From: Pseudoflavonifractor sp964504285
Lineage (GTDB): Bacteria; Bacillota; Clostridia; Oscillospirales; Oscillospiraceae
Direction of reading: 5' to 3'
NCBI GenBank assembly: GCA_964504285.1
Contig: CAZDDZ010000038.1
Coordinates: 1 to 21,526, forward strand
DNA length: 21,526 nt
Shown here: piece after piece, positions 1 to 7,386 of the stretch
Layout: every line of letters starts with the position of its first letter
Position numbering within the stretch: position 1 is the first letter of the stretch
Notes under the pieces: model-generated
Seen by the model: the letters and a program-made list of their open reading frames with translations, nothing else
Databases searched by the model: none
Told to the model about the DNA's origin: nothing
Translations under genes and position numbers: made by a program

Positions 1-123
1 AAAATTTCGCCATGCCGCGCCGTTTTTCCTTGAAATCCGCCCAGGATTCCTGTGGGAAAATAGCTTGCCTGGTACAATTTCTGTTCAAAATTCCGGACAC
101 AGCGACTTTTCAGAAACGCTCTA
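1..123 (-). repeat. MITE-like element, copy 1 (cut by window edge)
   Basis: Read on the minus strand, this stretch starts with TAGAGCGTTTCTGAAAAG just after the pyk stop codon and lines up along its length with the intact element at 20409-20580. The terminal repeat differs at one base. Shared blocks inside include CAGGCAAGC, CAAGGAAAA, GGCGC and CATG in the same order. The far terminal repeat would lie before position 1. It lacks the TACTGACGTAT core seen in the other two copies, so it is more diverged. No open reading frame of its own is credible. Confidence 0.65.
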
Positions 124-125
124 AC

Positions 126-1562
126 TTACATTTTCAGCTTTTCGCCCACCACTTGAGCTTTAATCAAATTGGTGGTACCGCTCTGCCCAATGGGCACGCC
201 GGCAGTAATGACCACGGTATCACCCGGCTCAACAGCGCCTTCCTTGACGGCTACGTCCACCGTCAGGGAGAACAGCCGGTCGGTGGAGTCCACAAAGCCG
301 GTGAGGTAGGAGGCCACGCCCCAGGAGATGGAGAGCTGGCGGCGCACCTTCTCGCTCTGGCAAAGCGCCACAATGGAGCAGGCAGGGCGGAAGCGAGAGA
401 TAACCTTGGCAGTGTAGCCCGACTCGGTAGGAGCCAGAATGGCCTTGGCGTTTAAGTCCATGGCCGCCATACAGCAGGTGTGGGTGATGGCGTTGGAGAT
501 AGCGGTACAGTCTATGTACGCGCTCTTTTCACGGAAACGGTGCCAGTAGTCGATGGCCTCCTCGGCGGCGGTGACGGTGGCCACCATGGCCTCCACCGCT
601 TCGATGGGGTACTTGCCGGAGGCGGTCTCGCCGGAGAGCATGACGCAGGAGGTGCCGTCAAAAACGGCGTTGGCTACGTCGGAAACCTCGGCACGGGTGG
701 GGCGGGGGTTACGCATCATAGAGTCAAGCATCTGAGTGGCGGTAATAACGGGAATGCCGCTCATGGTGGTGATGCGAATCATCTTCTTCTGGAGAATCGG
801 CACCTCGTGGGCGGGAATTTCCACACCCAGATCTCCGCGCGCGACCATGACGCCGTCGGACACGGCCACAATTTCCTCCAGATTGTCCACGCCCTCGCGG
901 TTCTCAATCTTGGCGATGATGCGGATATTGTCGCCGCCGTGCTCATGCAGGCAGGCGCGGATGTCCTCCACGTCGGATGCCTTGCGGACAAAGGAAGCGG
1001 CGATAAAATCAAAGTCGTTCTCACAGGCAAACTTCAAATCCTCCCGATCCTTGTCGGTAAGGGAGGGGAGAAGAATGTGCACATTGGGAATGTTAATGCT
1101 CTTATTGTTGGAGAGGGGGCCGCCGTTTTCCACGGTGCAGGTAATTTCCTTGCCGTTAATGCTCTCCACCAGCAGGTCAATCAGGCCATCATCCACCAGA
1201 ATGTGGTTGCCGGGGGCAACCTCCTCATGGAGATTAAGGTAGGTAACCGACACCTTGGTGTTATCACCCTCGCAGTCGGCGGTGGTGAGGGTAAAGGTAT
1301 CACCCTTCTTCAGCTCCACAGGGCCGTTCTTGAAGGTCTTAATGCGAATTTCGGGGCCCTTGGTGTCCATAATCGCGGCCACGGGGCAGCCCAGCTCGTC
1401 ACGGACGCGGCGCAGCTTCAGCAGCTGAGCCAGATGGCTCTCATGGGTGCCGTGGGAAAAGTTAAAACGGGCGGCATTCATACCGGCAATGATAAGTTTA
1501 CGAACCATTTCCTCGCTGTCTACCGCGGGGCCGAGGGTGCAGATAATCTTGGTTTTTCTCAT
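126..1562 (-). CDS. pyk: Pyruvate kinase
   Basis: Cytosolic glycolytic enzyme that converts phosphoenolpyruvate and ADP to pyruvate and ATP. The 478-residue product has the whole pyruvate kinase core: substrate loop AARFNFSHG (30-38), DTKGPEIR (66-73), the family signature IAKIENREG (216-224) with catalytic Lys218 and metal ligand Glu220, ARGDLGVEIP (241-250) and TATQMLDSM (274-282). Glu71 in KGPEIR corresponds to the residue that marks potassium-dependent enzymes. The length fits forms without the extra C-terminal PEP-utiliser domain found in Bacillus. The start is placed at the ATG at 1562, because GGAGGT lies about ten bases upstream and the protein then begins MRKTKIICTLGP as in the family; a TTG 15 codons earlier would also be open. 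It is transcribed alone from its own promoter. Its stop codon nearly touches a MITE-like element and no U-tract terminator is visible. Confidence 0.97.
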   Translation of the reverse strand: MRKTKIICTLGPAVDSEEMVRKLIIAGMNAARFNFSHGTHESHLAQLLKLRRVRDELGCPVAAIMDTKGPEIRIKTFKNGPVELKKGDTFTLTTADCEGDNTKVSVTYLNLHEEVAPGNHILVDDGLIDLLVESINGKEITCTVENGGPLSNNKSINIPNVHILLPSLTDKDREDLKFACENDFDFIAASFVRKASDVEDIRACLHEHGGDNIRIIAKIENREGVDNLEEIVAVSDGVMVARGDLGVEIPAHEVPILQKKMIRITTMSGIPVITATQMLDSMMRNPRPTRAEVSDVANAVFDGTSCVMLSGETASGKYPIEAVEAMVATVTAAEEAIDYWHRFREKSAYIDCTAISNAITHTCCMAAMDLNAKAILAPTESGYTAKVISRFRPACSIVALCQSEKVRRQLSISWGVASYLTGFVDSTDRLFSLTVDVAVKEGAVEPGDTVVITAGVPIGQSGTTNLIKAQVVGEKLKM

Positions 1563-1622
1563 AGTCTGGCTTACCTCCAAATCGGGCGTCAATTTCATGT
1601 TAGCCAATTTCTCGACATATTA

Positions 1623-1651
1623 ATCATACAACAAAGCGCTACGTTTGAAAA
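1623..1651 (-). promoter_or_regulatory. Predicted pyk promoter
   Basis: On the minus strand TTTTCA (1651-1646) and TATGAT (1628-1623) are separated by 17 bases, a sigma-A type pair in an AT-rich stretch, about 60 bases before the pyk start. The -10 matches consensus at five of six bases and the -35 at four. It is a prediction by eye only. Confidence 0.45.
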
Positions 1652-1795
1652 GAGGAAATCACGAGAAGTGTCCACAGATTAACAACAGGGTTAATAGGAA
1701 TATTGCACAAATTTTTCTACCCTCTGTTCGCTTATGTCCTTCTTGCACAAAAGCAAGCGCATTCTTATGCTGTTTTTAGCTCTATTTTTTGAAGC

Positions 1796-1828
1796 AAAAC
1801 CTCCTGAAGCGCTGCTTCAGGAGGTTTT
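1796..1828 (-). terminator. Intrinsic terminator after the katA-DUF454 pair
   Basis: A perfect 15-base stem (1796-1810 with 1814-1828) with a 3-base loop lies 11 bases past the DUF454 stop codon. On the minus strand the stem core CCTCCTGAAGC/GCTTCAGGAGG is followed by TTTT and further T-rich sequence. The stem ends in A/T runs on both sides, so it may also work on the other strand, but no plus-strand gene needs it. Confidence 0.8.
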
Positions 1829-1838
1829 ATCCGCACCA

Positions 1839-2198
1839 TTATGTTTTTGTTTTCAGAAGCAAAATGTGCGCGGTAACGGCGGTTCCCACCAGGGTAAGAA
1901 AGATTCCCAGATGCAGGCTGCGGGTCAATATCACCGACAGAATCAGCATTCCCCACAGAAACACCAGGGAACGAATTTTTACCTGCCTGGGCACACCGCC
2001 GCCGCTTTTGTAATTTTCCAGAAATGCGCCGAAGTAGCGGGTGCGTGCAAGCCAGCCATAGAGCCGCGGGCTGCTGCCGCCGAAGCACCCTGCCGCCAGC
2101 AGAACAAAGGGCGTGGTAGGCAGTACGGGCACCAGCGCACCCACAGCGCCTACGCCCAAGCAGAGGATACCCAGTGCGGTAAGCAGTATCCCGCGCAT
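1839..2198 (-). CDS. DUF454 (YbaN-type) small membrane protein
   Basis: A 119-residue inner-membrane protein of the DUF454/YbaN family, whose biochemical role is not known. The family core LPTTPFVLLAAGCF (26-39) is followed by SSPRLYGWLARTRYFG, the usual signature block. Predicted membrane spans are about 3-22, 25-41 and a hydrophobic pair in 74-113. The start is the ATG at 2198: GAGGAG lies seven bases upstream, inside the last codons of katA, and only one base separates the katA stop from this ATG. Translation is therefore probably coupled to katA, and the gene is likely under the same peroxide control. An upstream in-frame start would overlap katA and is less likely. The pairing with catalase may point to a stress-linked role; that is inference from position only. 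Confidence 0.85.
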   Translation of the reverse strand: MRGILLTALGILCLGVGAVGALVPVLPTTPFVLLAAGCFGGSSPRLYGWLARTRYFGAFLENYKSGGGVPRQVKIRSLVFLWGMLILSVILTRSLHLGIFLTLVGTAVTAHILLLKTKT

Positions 2199-2199
2199 T

Positions 2200-3717
2200 T
2201 TACCGCTCCTCAGCCAGGGTAGCGGCAACCAAAGCCTTATGGTCGCCCTGTGCCAGCTTGCGCACTCTGTCCATGGACAGCCCCATCGCTTCGGTCATCC
2301 GCTCTCCATACTCCTTATCTGCCCAGTAGCAGTGAACGGCGTGGCGGTACTTAATGTTTTTGGTGACCGGCTCCATATTGCGGGCGGTATTTTCAATCAG
2401 AAGGGCCTTCTTGTCCTCCGCCAGAATCCGCCACAGGTCTCCGCCGGCCTTAAAATTATCGTCGGTGGGGTCATCGGAGGGATCGTAGGCATACATGGCT
2501 CCATCCAAATCCAGGGGCGGCTCCATGACCTCTGGCTGCGCCGTCCACTGTCCATAGCTGTTTGGGCTGTAAGCCGGTGCGCCGCCGTAGTTGCCATCCA
2601 CCCGCATGGCGCCGTCCCGGTGATAATCGTGCACCTCGGCGTGCTTGGCCTGGTTGACGGGAATCAAGTTGTGGTTTACGCCCAGGCGATAGCGGTGGGC
2701 GTCGCCGTAGACAAAGAGACGGCCCTGGAGGAACTTATCCGGCGAGAAGCCGATGCCGGGCACCACATGGGCGGGGGTAAAGGCTGCCTGCTCCACCTCG
2801 GCAAAATAGTTTTCCGGGTTGCGGTTTAATTCCAGCACACCAACCTCAACGAGCGGGAACTCCTTGTGCCGCCAAATCTTGGTGATGTCAAAGGGGTTTT
2901 CATAGTGCTTTTTCGCCTGCTCCTCGGTCATAATCTGCACATACATGGTCCACTTGGGGAAATCGCCCTTTTCAATGGACTCGTACAGGTCGCGGCCGTG
3001 GCTCTCGCGGTCTTTGCCCACCAGCGCCTCGGCCTCCTGATCGGTGAGGTTCTTAATGCCCTGCTGGGTATGGAAGTGAAACTTGACCCAAACGCGCTGG
3101 TTTTCGGCGTTATAAAAGCTGAAGGTGTGCTCACCGAACACATGCATGTGGCGGTAGCTGGCAGGAATGCCCCGGTCGGACATGACAATGGTGCGCTGGT
3201 GGAAGGTCTCGGGCAGAAGTGTCCAGAAGTCCCAGTTATTCTGCGCGCTGCGCAGACCGGTGCGGGGGTCGCGCTTGACGGCGCGGTTGAGGTCGGGGAA
3301 ATTATGTACGTCACGGATAAAGAAGGTGGGGGTATTGTTGCCTACCAGATCCCAGTTGCCCTCCTCAGTATAGAACTTGCAGGCAAAACCGCGGATGTCC
3401 CGCTCGGCATCAGCGGCGCCCCGCTCTCCCGCAACAGTGGAAAAGCGAACAAAGAGATCGGTTTTCTTTCCGATTTCAGAGAAAAGCTTTGCCTTGGTAT
3501 ACTTGGTAATGTCATGGGTGACGGTAAAGGTGCCGTACGCGCCGGAGCCCTTGGCGTGCATCCGCCGCTCTGGAATAACCTCCCGGTTAAAGTGAGCCAG
3601 CTTCTCCAGCATCCACACGTCCTGGAGCATAACAGGCCCTCGGGGTCCTGCGGTAATGGAGTGCTCGTTTTCGGCCACAGGAGCGCCAACCTCGTTTGTA
3701 AGCTTTTGATGATCCAT
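2200..3717 (-). CDS. katA: Haem catalase (small-subunit, clade 3 type)
   Basis: Monofunctional haem catalase that breaks hydrogen peroxide into water and oxygen in the cytosol. The 505-residue product has the active-site region RRMHAKGSGAYG with distal His54, GNNTPTFFIRD with the catalytic Asn at about 127, the PERRMH start of the active-site signature, and the proximal haem ligand Tyr337 in RLFVYGDAHRYRLG. The residue before that Tyr is Val rather than the small residue usual in the PROSITE haem-ligand pattern. Length fits small-subunit catalases with no C-terminal flavodoxin-like domain. The start is the ATG at 3717, nine bases after AAGGAGG; seven codons upstream are open but lack a ribosome site. 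It is the first gene of a two-gene unit with the DUF454 gene and carries PerR-like boxes. Catalase is a patchy trait among strict anaerobes, so acquisition by transfer is possible, though its codon usage resembles its neighbours. Confidence 0.97.
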   Translation of the reverse strand: MDHQKLTNEVGAPVAENEHSITAGPRGPVMLQDVWMLEKLAHFNREVIPERRMHAKGSGAYGTFTVTHDITKYTKAKLFSEIGKKTDLFVRFSTVAGERGAADAERDIRGFACKFYTEEGNWDLVGNNTPTFFIRDVHNFPDLNRAVKRDPRTGLRSAQNNWDFWTLLPETFHQRTIVMSDRGIPASYRHMHVFGEHTFSFYNAENQRVWVKFHFHTQQGIKNLTDQEAEALVGKDRESHGRDLYESIEKGDFPKWTMYVQIMTEEQAKKHYENPFDITKIWRHKEFPLVEVGVLELNRNPENYFAEVEQAAFTPAHVVPGIGFSPDKFLQGRLFVYGDAHRYRLGVNHNLIPVNQAKHAEVHDYHRDGAMRVDGNYGGAPAYSPNSYGQWTAQPEVMEPPLDLDGAMYAYDPSDDPTDDNFKAGGDLWRILAEDKKALLIENTARNMEPVTKNIKYRHAVHCYWADKEYGERMTEAMGLSMDRVRKLAQGDHKALVAATLAEER

Positions 3718-3738
3718 TATGTATTTCCTCCTTTTCAT

Positions 3739-3790
3739 TAATAAGAATTATTACTGATTATAAAGTATACCTTTTTTTTCTTTTTGTCAA
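3739..3790 (-). promoter_or_regulatory. katA promoter with overlapping PerR/Fur-like boxes
   Basis: On the minus strand a perfect TTGACA (3790-3785) is followed at 17 bases by TACTTT (3767-3762), overlapping TATAAT (3762-3757). Two overlapping 15-base boxes, TTATAATCAGTAATA (3763-3749) and TAATAATTCTTATTA (3753-3739), each match the published PerR 7-1-7 consensus at 11 of 14 defined bases. The second contains a 6-3-6 inverted repeat. They cover the expected transcription start, where a repressor would block katA. This is what is known for peroxide-sensing PerR control of catalase in Firmicutes, but the regulator gene is not in this window. Confidence 0.6.
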
Positions 3791-3949
3791 CAAGTTTTTT
3801 ATAAAAAAACAGCGCAAGTTTTCGCTTAGACCATGCAAAAGGTGTCCTCGGTTCTGTCACAAGGTTACAATGTCCGCCAGAGTATAGTAGTTCTGCCCTG
3901 CCGATGGCTGCATTGGTTGCACTCATTGAATTGCTGGCGCTGACAAATT

Positions 3950-4025
3950 ACCGTGCCCGTCGTTCGCGACACGGATGAGATGGAACGCCAAGGACGAGGC
4001 ACGGGCGGGCGCACAGTGTGCGCCC
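3950..4025. repeat. GC-rich palindromic intergenic repeat
   Basis: CCGTGCCCGTC near 3951 pairs, with one bulge, with GACGAGGCACGG near 3994. Directly after comes a perfect 8-base stem GGGCGCAC/GTGCGCCC (4007-4025) with loop AGT. The stretch has no credible gene. It lies in the 557-base gap between the katA start and the terminator at 4275; between 3800 and 3950 I see no gene or clear signal. Confidence 0.5.
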
Positions 4026-4100
4026 CTACAAAGGGCACTCCTTGAACCGTACCGCCGCCGTGGACTTACGGGGTTCGGGGTTGCTACCCCGCCGGACTTT

Positions 4101-4183
4101 GGTTACTTTCCTCCGCTCGGAAAGTAACTCGCGGTCGGCAGGTCAGGCTACCGAGGAGATAGAGATAAGCGTAGAAGAAAGAC
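4101..4183 (-). repeat. Dispersed intergenic repeat, copy 1
   Basis: Read on the minus strand this stretch resembles the window's last 80 bases (21445-21526). Both contain TTTCTTCTACGC, then TCTCTATCTC, then a hairpin built on ACTTTCC and GGAAAGT. Here the hairpin is GTTACTTTCC/GGAAAGTAAC with a 7-base loop. The bases between these landmarks are diverged but of similar length. Function is unknown. The short open frames that cross it look accidental. Confidence 0.55.
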
Positions 4184-4274
4184 GGGTGAATCCCACCACC
4201 GCCTTTGGCGGCGGGGAGGGGATGATGCGGATTCCTCACCAGTGTGCGCCGAGAGAGACTTTTTCGACAGATTG

Positions 4275-4318
4275 AAAAAACAAGCAGCGCAGGATGTTTC
4301 CTGCGCTGCTTGTTTTTT
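4275..4318 (-). terminator. Intrinsic terminator after the CorC-family gene
   Basis: A perfect 14-base stem CAAGCAGCGCAGGA/TCCTGCGCTGCTTG (4281-4294 with 4299-4312) and a 4-base loop are flanked by six A and seven T. The stop codon of the leftward gene is at 4321-4323, three bases away, so on the minus strand the A run precedes the stem and a run of T follows it. The structure is symmetrical and would work in both directions. Confidence 0.9.
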
Positions 4319-4320
4319 TG

Positions 4321-5658
4321 TTATTCTTCCTCGTTCTCGGCATGGGCTTCTGCCTTGGAGACCAGCGCCCACTCTACCCGGCGGTCACGAAGCTCCTCTA
4401 CCTTAATGTGCAGACCGTTGACCTCTACCTCAGGGTGACTTCCATCCTCCGGAATGACCGAAAGCTGTGCAAAAATCAGGCCGCCCAGGGTGTCGTACTC
4501 CTCATCTTCGGGCAGGGGGAGACACAGTGCGTCAGAAACCTCCTCCAGCTCGGCAGAACCGGCAATCCGCCAAAGATTTTCGCCCACGGGAACAATCTCC
4601 TGCTCATCCTGGGGGTCAAACTCGTCGTAGATATTACCCACGATTTCCTCCAGCAAGTCCTCCATGGTGATGATGCCGCTGGTGCCGCCGTACTCGTCCA
4701 CCACCACAGCAAGATGCACCTTCTTTTCCTGCATATCCCGGAAAAGCACGTCAGTGCGCACCGATTCCGGCACGAAGTAGGCGCTGCGCAGCAGCTCCCG
4801 CAGGGGCTTGGGGCTCTCCCGCCGGGCGTTTAAAAAATAATCCCGGCTGTTGAGCACACCGATCACGTCGTCGGCGTCCTCCTCGTAGACCGGGTAGCGG
4901 GAAAGGCCGGTCTCCTCGATGGTGTGGACAATTTCGTCGTCGGTGTCGTCTGCCCATATCATAACTACGTCGGTACGGTGAATCATCACGTCCTCGGCAG
5001 TCATATTGTTAAATTCAAAGATGTTTTCGATCATCTCTTTTTCGCCTGACTCAATGGCGCCCTTCTCCTCGCCAATGTCCACCATCATACGAATCTCCTC
5101 TTCCGAGACTTCCTCGCTCTCGGCATTGGGGTCGATATGTAGCAGACGGAGCACGCCGTTGGTGGAGGCGGTGAGCAGCCAAATGACCGGGCGCATCACT
5201 ACCGAGAGCACAGAAATAGCCCCGCAGGCAAATCCCGCGATTTTCTCGCCCTTTTGCATGGCAATACGCTTGGGCACCAGCTCGCCAAAGACTAGAGTGA
5301 AGAAGGCAAGCACAATGGTAATCAGCACCACCGACAGGGTGCGTACCGCGCCCTGGGTGGCGGCATCAAGCGCATACCGAGCCGCCGCCCAGGCGGTAAT
5401 CCGCCCGGCAAAGTTATCGGCAGCAAAAGCCGAACCCAAAAAGCCCGCTAGGGTAATGCCAACCTGAATGGTGGAAAGAAAGCGGGTAGGACTCTCTACC
5501 ACCTTTAATAATTTAACTGCCTTCTTATCCCCCTCTTCCGCCTGCTTGCGCAAAAGATTGTCGTTGAGGGAAATCACGGCAATTTCGGTAGCGGCAAAAA
5601 AGGCGTTGAGTAAAATCAGAATCGCTTGAAGCAGTAGTTGGGGCCATATTGGGTCCAT
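4321..5658 (-). CDS. CNNM/CBS-pair/CorC-HlyC family membrane protein
   Basis: A 445-residue membrane protein of the 'hemolysin' HlyC/CorC (UPF0053) family; members such as CorB/YhdP/MpfA are implicated in magnesium export, and the hemolysin name is historical. Domains in order: a DUF21/CNNM transmembrane region (about 5-185) with the family stretches NAFFAATEIAVISL and FGELVPKRIAM; a CBS pair (about 205-330) including DEYGGTSGIITMEDLLEEIVG; and the C-terminal CorC_HlyC domain (about 345-430) with the family's YDTLGGLI. The chosen ATG at 5658 has AAGGAGG 11 bases upstream. Another in-frame ATG at 5679 precedes that ribosome site and is less likely. It is transcribed alone and divergently from the ClC gene, and ends at a strong terminator. 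The family is clear; the transported ion is inferred. Confidence 0.93.
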   Translation of the reverse strand: MDPIWPQLLLQAILILLNAFFAATEIAVISLNDNLLRKQAEEGDKKAVKLLKVVESPTRFLSTIQVGITLAGFLGSAFAADNFAGRITAWAAARYALDAATQGAVRTLSVVLITIVLAFFTLVFGELVPKRIAMQKGEKIAGFACGAISVLSVVMRPVIWLLTASTNGVLRLLHIDPNAESEEVSEEEIRMMVDIGEEKGAIESGEKEMIENIFEFNNMTAEDVMIHRTDVVMIWADDTDDEIVHTIEETGLSRYPVYEEDADDVIGVLNSRDYFLNARRESPKPLRELLRSAYFVPESVRTDVLFRDMQEKKVHLAVVVDEYGGTSGIITMEDLLEEIVGNIYDEFDPQDEQEIVPVGENLWRIAGSAELEEVSDALCLPLPEDEEYDTLGGLIFAQLSVIPEDGSHPEVEVNGLHIKVEELRDRRVEWALVSKAEAHAENEEE

Positions 5659-5787
5659 GAACGGTAATTCCTCCTTCATAATGCGCGCATTTATCAAATG
5701 CGCAAAACGTGCTCTGGCGATACATTCGAGCATTGGCTCCACCACAAAACCTACATTTTATCCCGGGCAACGGTTTGTGTTTAGCAT

Positions 5788-5796
5788 AGTATAGCA
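5788..5796 (-). promoter_or_regulatory. Predicted extended -10 promoter of the CorC-family gene
   Basis: On the minus strand TGCTATACT forms an extended -10 (TATACT at 5793-5788 with TG upstream). No good -35 is visible at the usual spacing, which is tolerated for extended -10 promoters. It lies about 130 bases before the gene start. Between the two, AATGCGCGCATT (about 5681-5692) is a perfect 12-base palindrome that might be an operator. Confidence 0.4.
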
Positions 5797-5842
5797 CAAT
5801 CACAAAAAAAATTCATCAACAAGTGCAAAAAAGTCAATGACA

Positions 5843-5851
5843 TGGTATAAT
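5843..5851 (+). promoter_or_regulatory. Extended -10 promoter of the ClC gene
   Basis: TGGTATAAT has a consensus TATAAT (5846-5851) with an upstream TG. The -35 is weak. Transcription would begin near 5858, only a few bases before the first ATG at 5862, which affects the choice of start codon for the ClC gene. Confidence 0.6.
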
Positions 5852-5861
5852 TTCTGCAACT

Positions 5862-7160
5862 ATGATAAATAAGGAAGATGACCCTTTTGTGAAAACCAAA
5901 ATCAAAGAATCTAATCTCCTGCCCCACCAGAGCGCCATTTTTCTCAAGTGGCTGCTCTTCTCCTGTATTATCGGCATGGTCTGCGGCGGCGTGGGTACGG
6001 CCTTTCATTTCGCCATTGAACTGGTGACCGACCTGCGGCTGGAACATTTTTGGCTAATTTGGCTGCTCCCCGCGGGCGGGGCGCTGATTGCCCTGCTCTA
6101 CCGCTGGTGCGGCATGGAAAAGGATCGGGGCACCAATTTTGTTCTGGTAGCCGTCCGGGAAAACACCCCCCTGCGTCTGCGCACTGCCCCGCTCATTTTT
6201 CTCTCCACCGTACTGACCCACCTGGTGGGCGGCTCCTCGGGGCGGGAGGGCGCGGCGCTCCAGCTGGGGGGCGCAATTTCCTCCAAGCTGGGCCACCGGA
6301 TGGGCCTAGACGATAAGGACCGCCGCATGGTGACCATGTGCGGCATGTCGGCCGCCTTTGCCGCCCTCTTTGGCACTCCACTCACCGCGGCCATTTTTTC
6401 CATGGAAGTGGTAAGCGTAGGCGTGATGTACTATGCGGCCATTGTCCCCTGTCTGCTCTCCTCACTGATTGCCCTGGGCGTGGCGGGCTGGTTTGGCATC
6501 ACGCCCACCGCCTATGTCCTCTCCGGCGTGCCCACCCTCTCGGCGGTCAGTGTCTTGCAGGTGCTGGGCATGGGGGTACTCCTTGCCCTGCTGTCCATTC
6601 TATTCTGCCGGATTATGCACGCCGCATCCAAGCTATATAACCGTTTTCTCCCTCACCCTGTAACACGAGGGCTGGCGGGCGGAGCCATCGTCATTGCACT
6701 TACCTATTTGGTGTGGCTGTGGGCGCCCGGCACTTACGACTATAACGGCGCGGGCGGTGGGATTATTCTGGCCGCCACTGCCGGACAAGCTCGGCCGGAG
6801 GCCTTTCTCCTAAAAATGCTCTTTACCGCCGTCACCCTGGGGGCTGGCTTTAAAGGCGGCGAAATTGTGCCCGTCTTTTTCACGGGCTCCACCTTTGGCT
6901 GCGTGGCCGCCCCCCTGCTGGGACTCTCCCCTTCCTTCGGCGCAGGGTTGGGCATGGTGGGCGTTTTTTGCGGCGTTACCAACTGCCCTATGACCTCGCT
7001 GCTGCTGGCTTTTGAGCTGTTTGGCGGTCAGAGCCTACCTCTGTTTGCTCTATGCTGTGCCACAGCCTATATGCTTTCCGGCTATTCGGGCTTGTACAGC
7101 GAGCAGAAAATCATGTATTCTAAGTTTAGACCAGAATTTATTGATAAAAAGGCGGAATAA
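5862..7160 (+). CDS. ClC-type anion channel or transporter
   Basis: A polytopic membrane protein of the ClC family, 432 residues, which moves chloride or another small anion. The gating-glutamate motif is present as GGSSGREGAALQLGG (123-137, Glu129), followed by FGTPLTAAIFSMEV (170-183) and GAGFKGGEIVPVFF (327-340), the GxFxP-like region. A Tyr near the C-terminus (YSGLYSEQ) fits the pore tyrosine. Two things differ from E. coli ClcA: the GSGIP filter stretch reads DRGTNFV, and the inner proton glutamate appears to be Val183. The family subtype may therefore be a channel or carry another anion. The ATG at 5862 would give an almost leaderless message with no ribosome site. The in-frame GTG at 5889, 11 bases after AAGGAAG, is a good alternative giving 423 residues. 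A fragment of sdaAB begins four bases after its stop. Confidence 0.9.
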   Translation: MINKEDDPFVKTKIKESNLLPHQSAIFLKWLLFSCIIGMVCGGVGTAFHFAIELVTDLRLEHFWLIWLLPAGGALIALLYRWCGMEKDRGTNFVLVAVRENTPLRLRTAPLIFLSTVLTHLVGGSSGREGAALQLGGAISSKLGHRMGLDDKDRRMVTMCGMSAAFAALFGTPLTAAIFSMEVVSVGVMYYAAIVPCLLSSLIALGVAGWFGITPTAYVLSGVPTLSAVSVLQVLGMGVLLALLSILFCRIMHAASKLYNRFLPHPVTRGLAGGAIVIALTYLVWLWAPGTYDYNGAGGGIILAATAGQARPEAFLLKMLFTAVTLGAGFKGGEIVPVFFTGSTFGCVAAPLLGLSPSFGAGLGMVGVFCGVTNCPMTSLLLAFELFGGQSLPLFALCCATAYMLSGYSGLYSEQKIMYSKFRPEFIDKKAE

Positions 7161-7164
7161 TGGC

Positions 7165-7311
7165 ATGAATATTTTTGACATTATGGGTCCTGTCATGGTG
7201 GGGCCACTCCCCCCACCCAACGCTGGCGCGCTGTGCGGGGACCCCATCGTCTTTTATCTGCTGGGCCGGAATATATCCGTCCCGCATCAAGGTTTCCCCC
7301 CTCCGGGGTAA
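7165..7311 (+). pseudogene. Broken duplicate of the sdaAB 5' end
   Basis: The first 41 bases (7165-7205) match the start of sdaAB (7387-7427) at 40 positions, so both begin MNIFDIMGPVMVGP. After that the copy has decayed. The serine-binding SSSHT of the real gene is LPPPN here, AGA is still recognisable, and the frame ends at a TAA at 7309 after 48 residues. It starts four bases past the ClC stop, with AGGCGG upstream, so a short peptide could be translated, but it cannot be a working dehydratase subunit. An alternative is a small leader peptide; the exact match to a gene start favours a duplication remnant. Confidence 0.75.
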
Positions 7312-7386
7312 AACGCTTGTATCGCCGCACTTGCGGCGACCCGACGACCAAATCAATTAATTTATATAAGAAGGTGCTTCTTGCCT
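7206..7386. other. Spacer between the sdaAB fragment and intact sdaAB
   Basis: This 181-base stretch separates the two copies of the sdaAB start. It contains a perfect 8-base stem TCGCCGCA/TGCGGCGA with loop CT near 7321-7338, then an AT-rich run ending in the sdaAB ribosome site AAGAAGGTG. The AT-rich run may hold the sdaAB promoter, but no convincing -35/-10 pair stands out. No gene is seen apart from the decayed frame. Confidence 0.4.

Noticed and set aside
480..1682. 400-codon open frame opposite pyk
   Set aside because: The protein is Gly/His-rich, low in complexity and resembles nothing. It mirrors the codon bias of pyruvate kinase on the other strand.
1668..1685. DnaA-box-like TGTGGACA near the pyk promoter
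   Set aside because: A single imperfect match, with no cluster, no dnaA or dnaN nearby and no AT-rich unwinding repeat set.
2866..3741. Long open frame opposite katA, and a similar one at 2113-2829
   Set aside because: Both are antisense shadows of the well-supported catalase and DUF454 genes, with no ribosome site and no family motifs.
3800..4274. Search for a gene or tRNA in the gap between katA and the CorC-family gene
   Set aside because: Short frames in this stretch lack ribosome sites and motifs, and no cloverleaf or rRNA-like sequence was seen; it holds repeats only.
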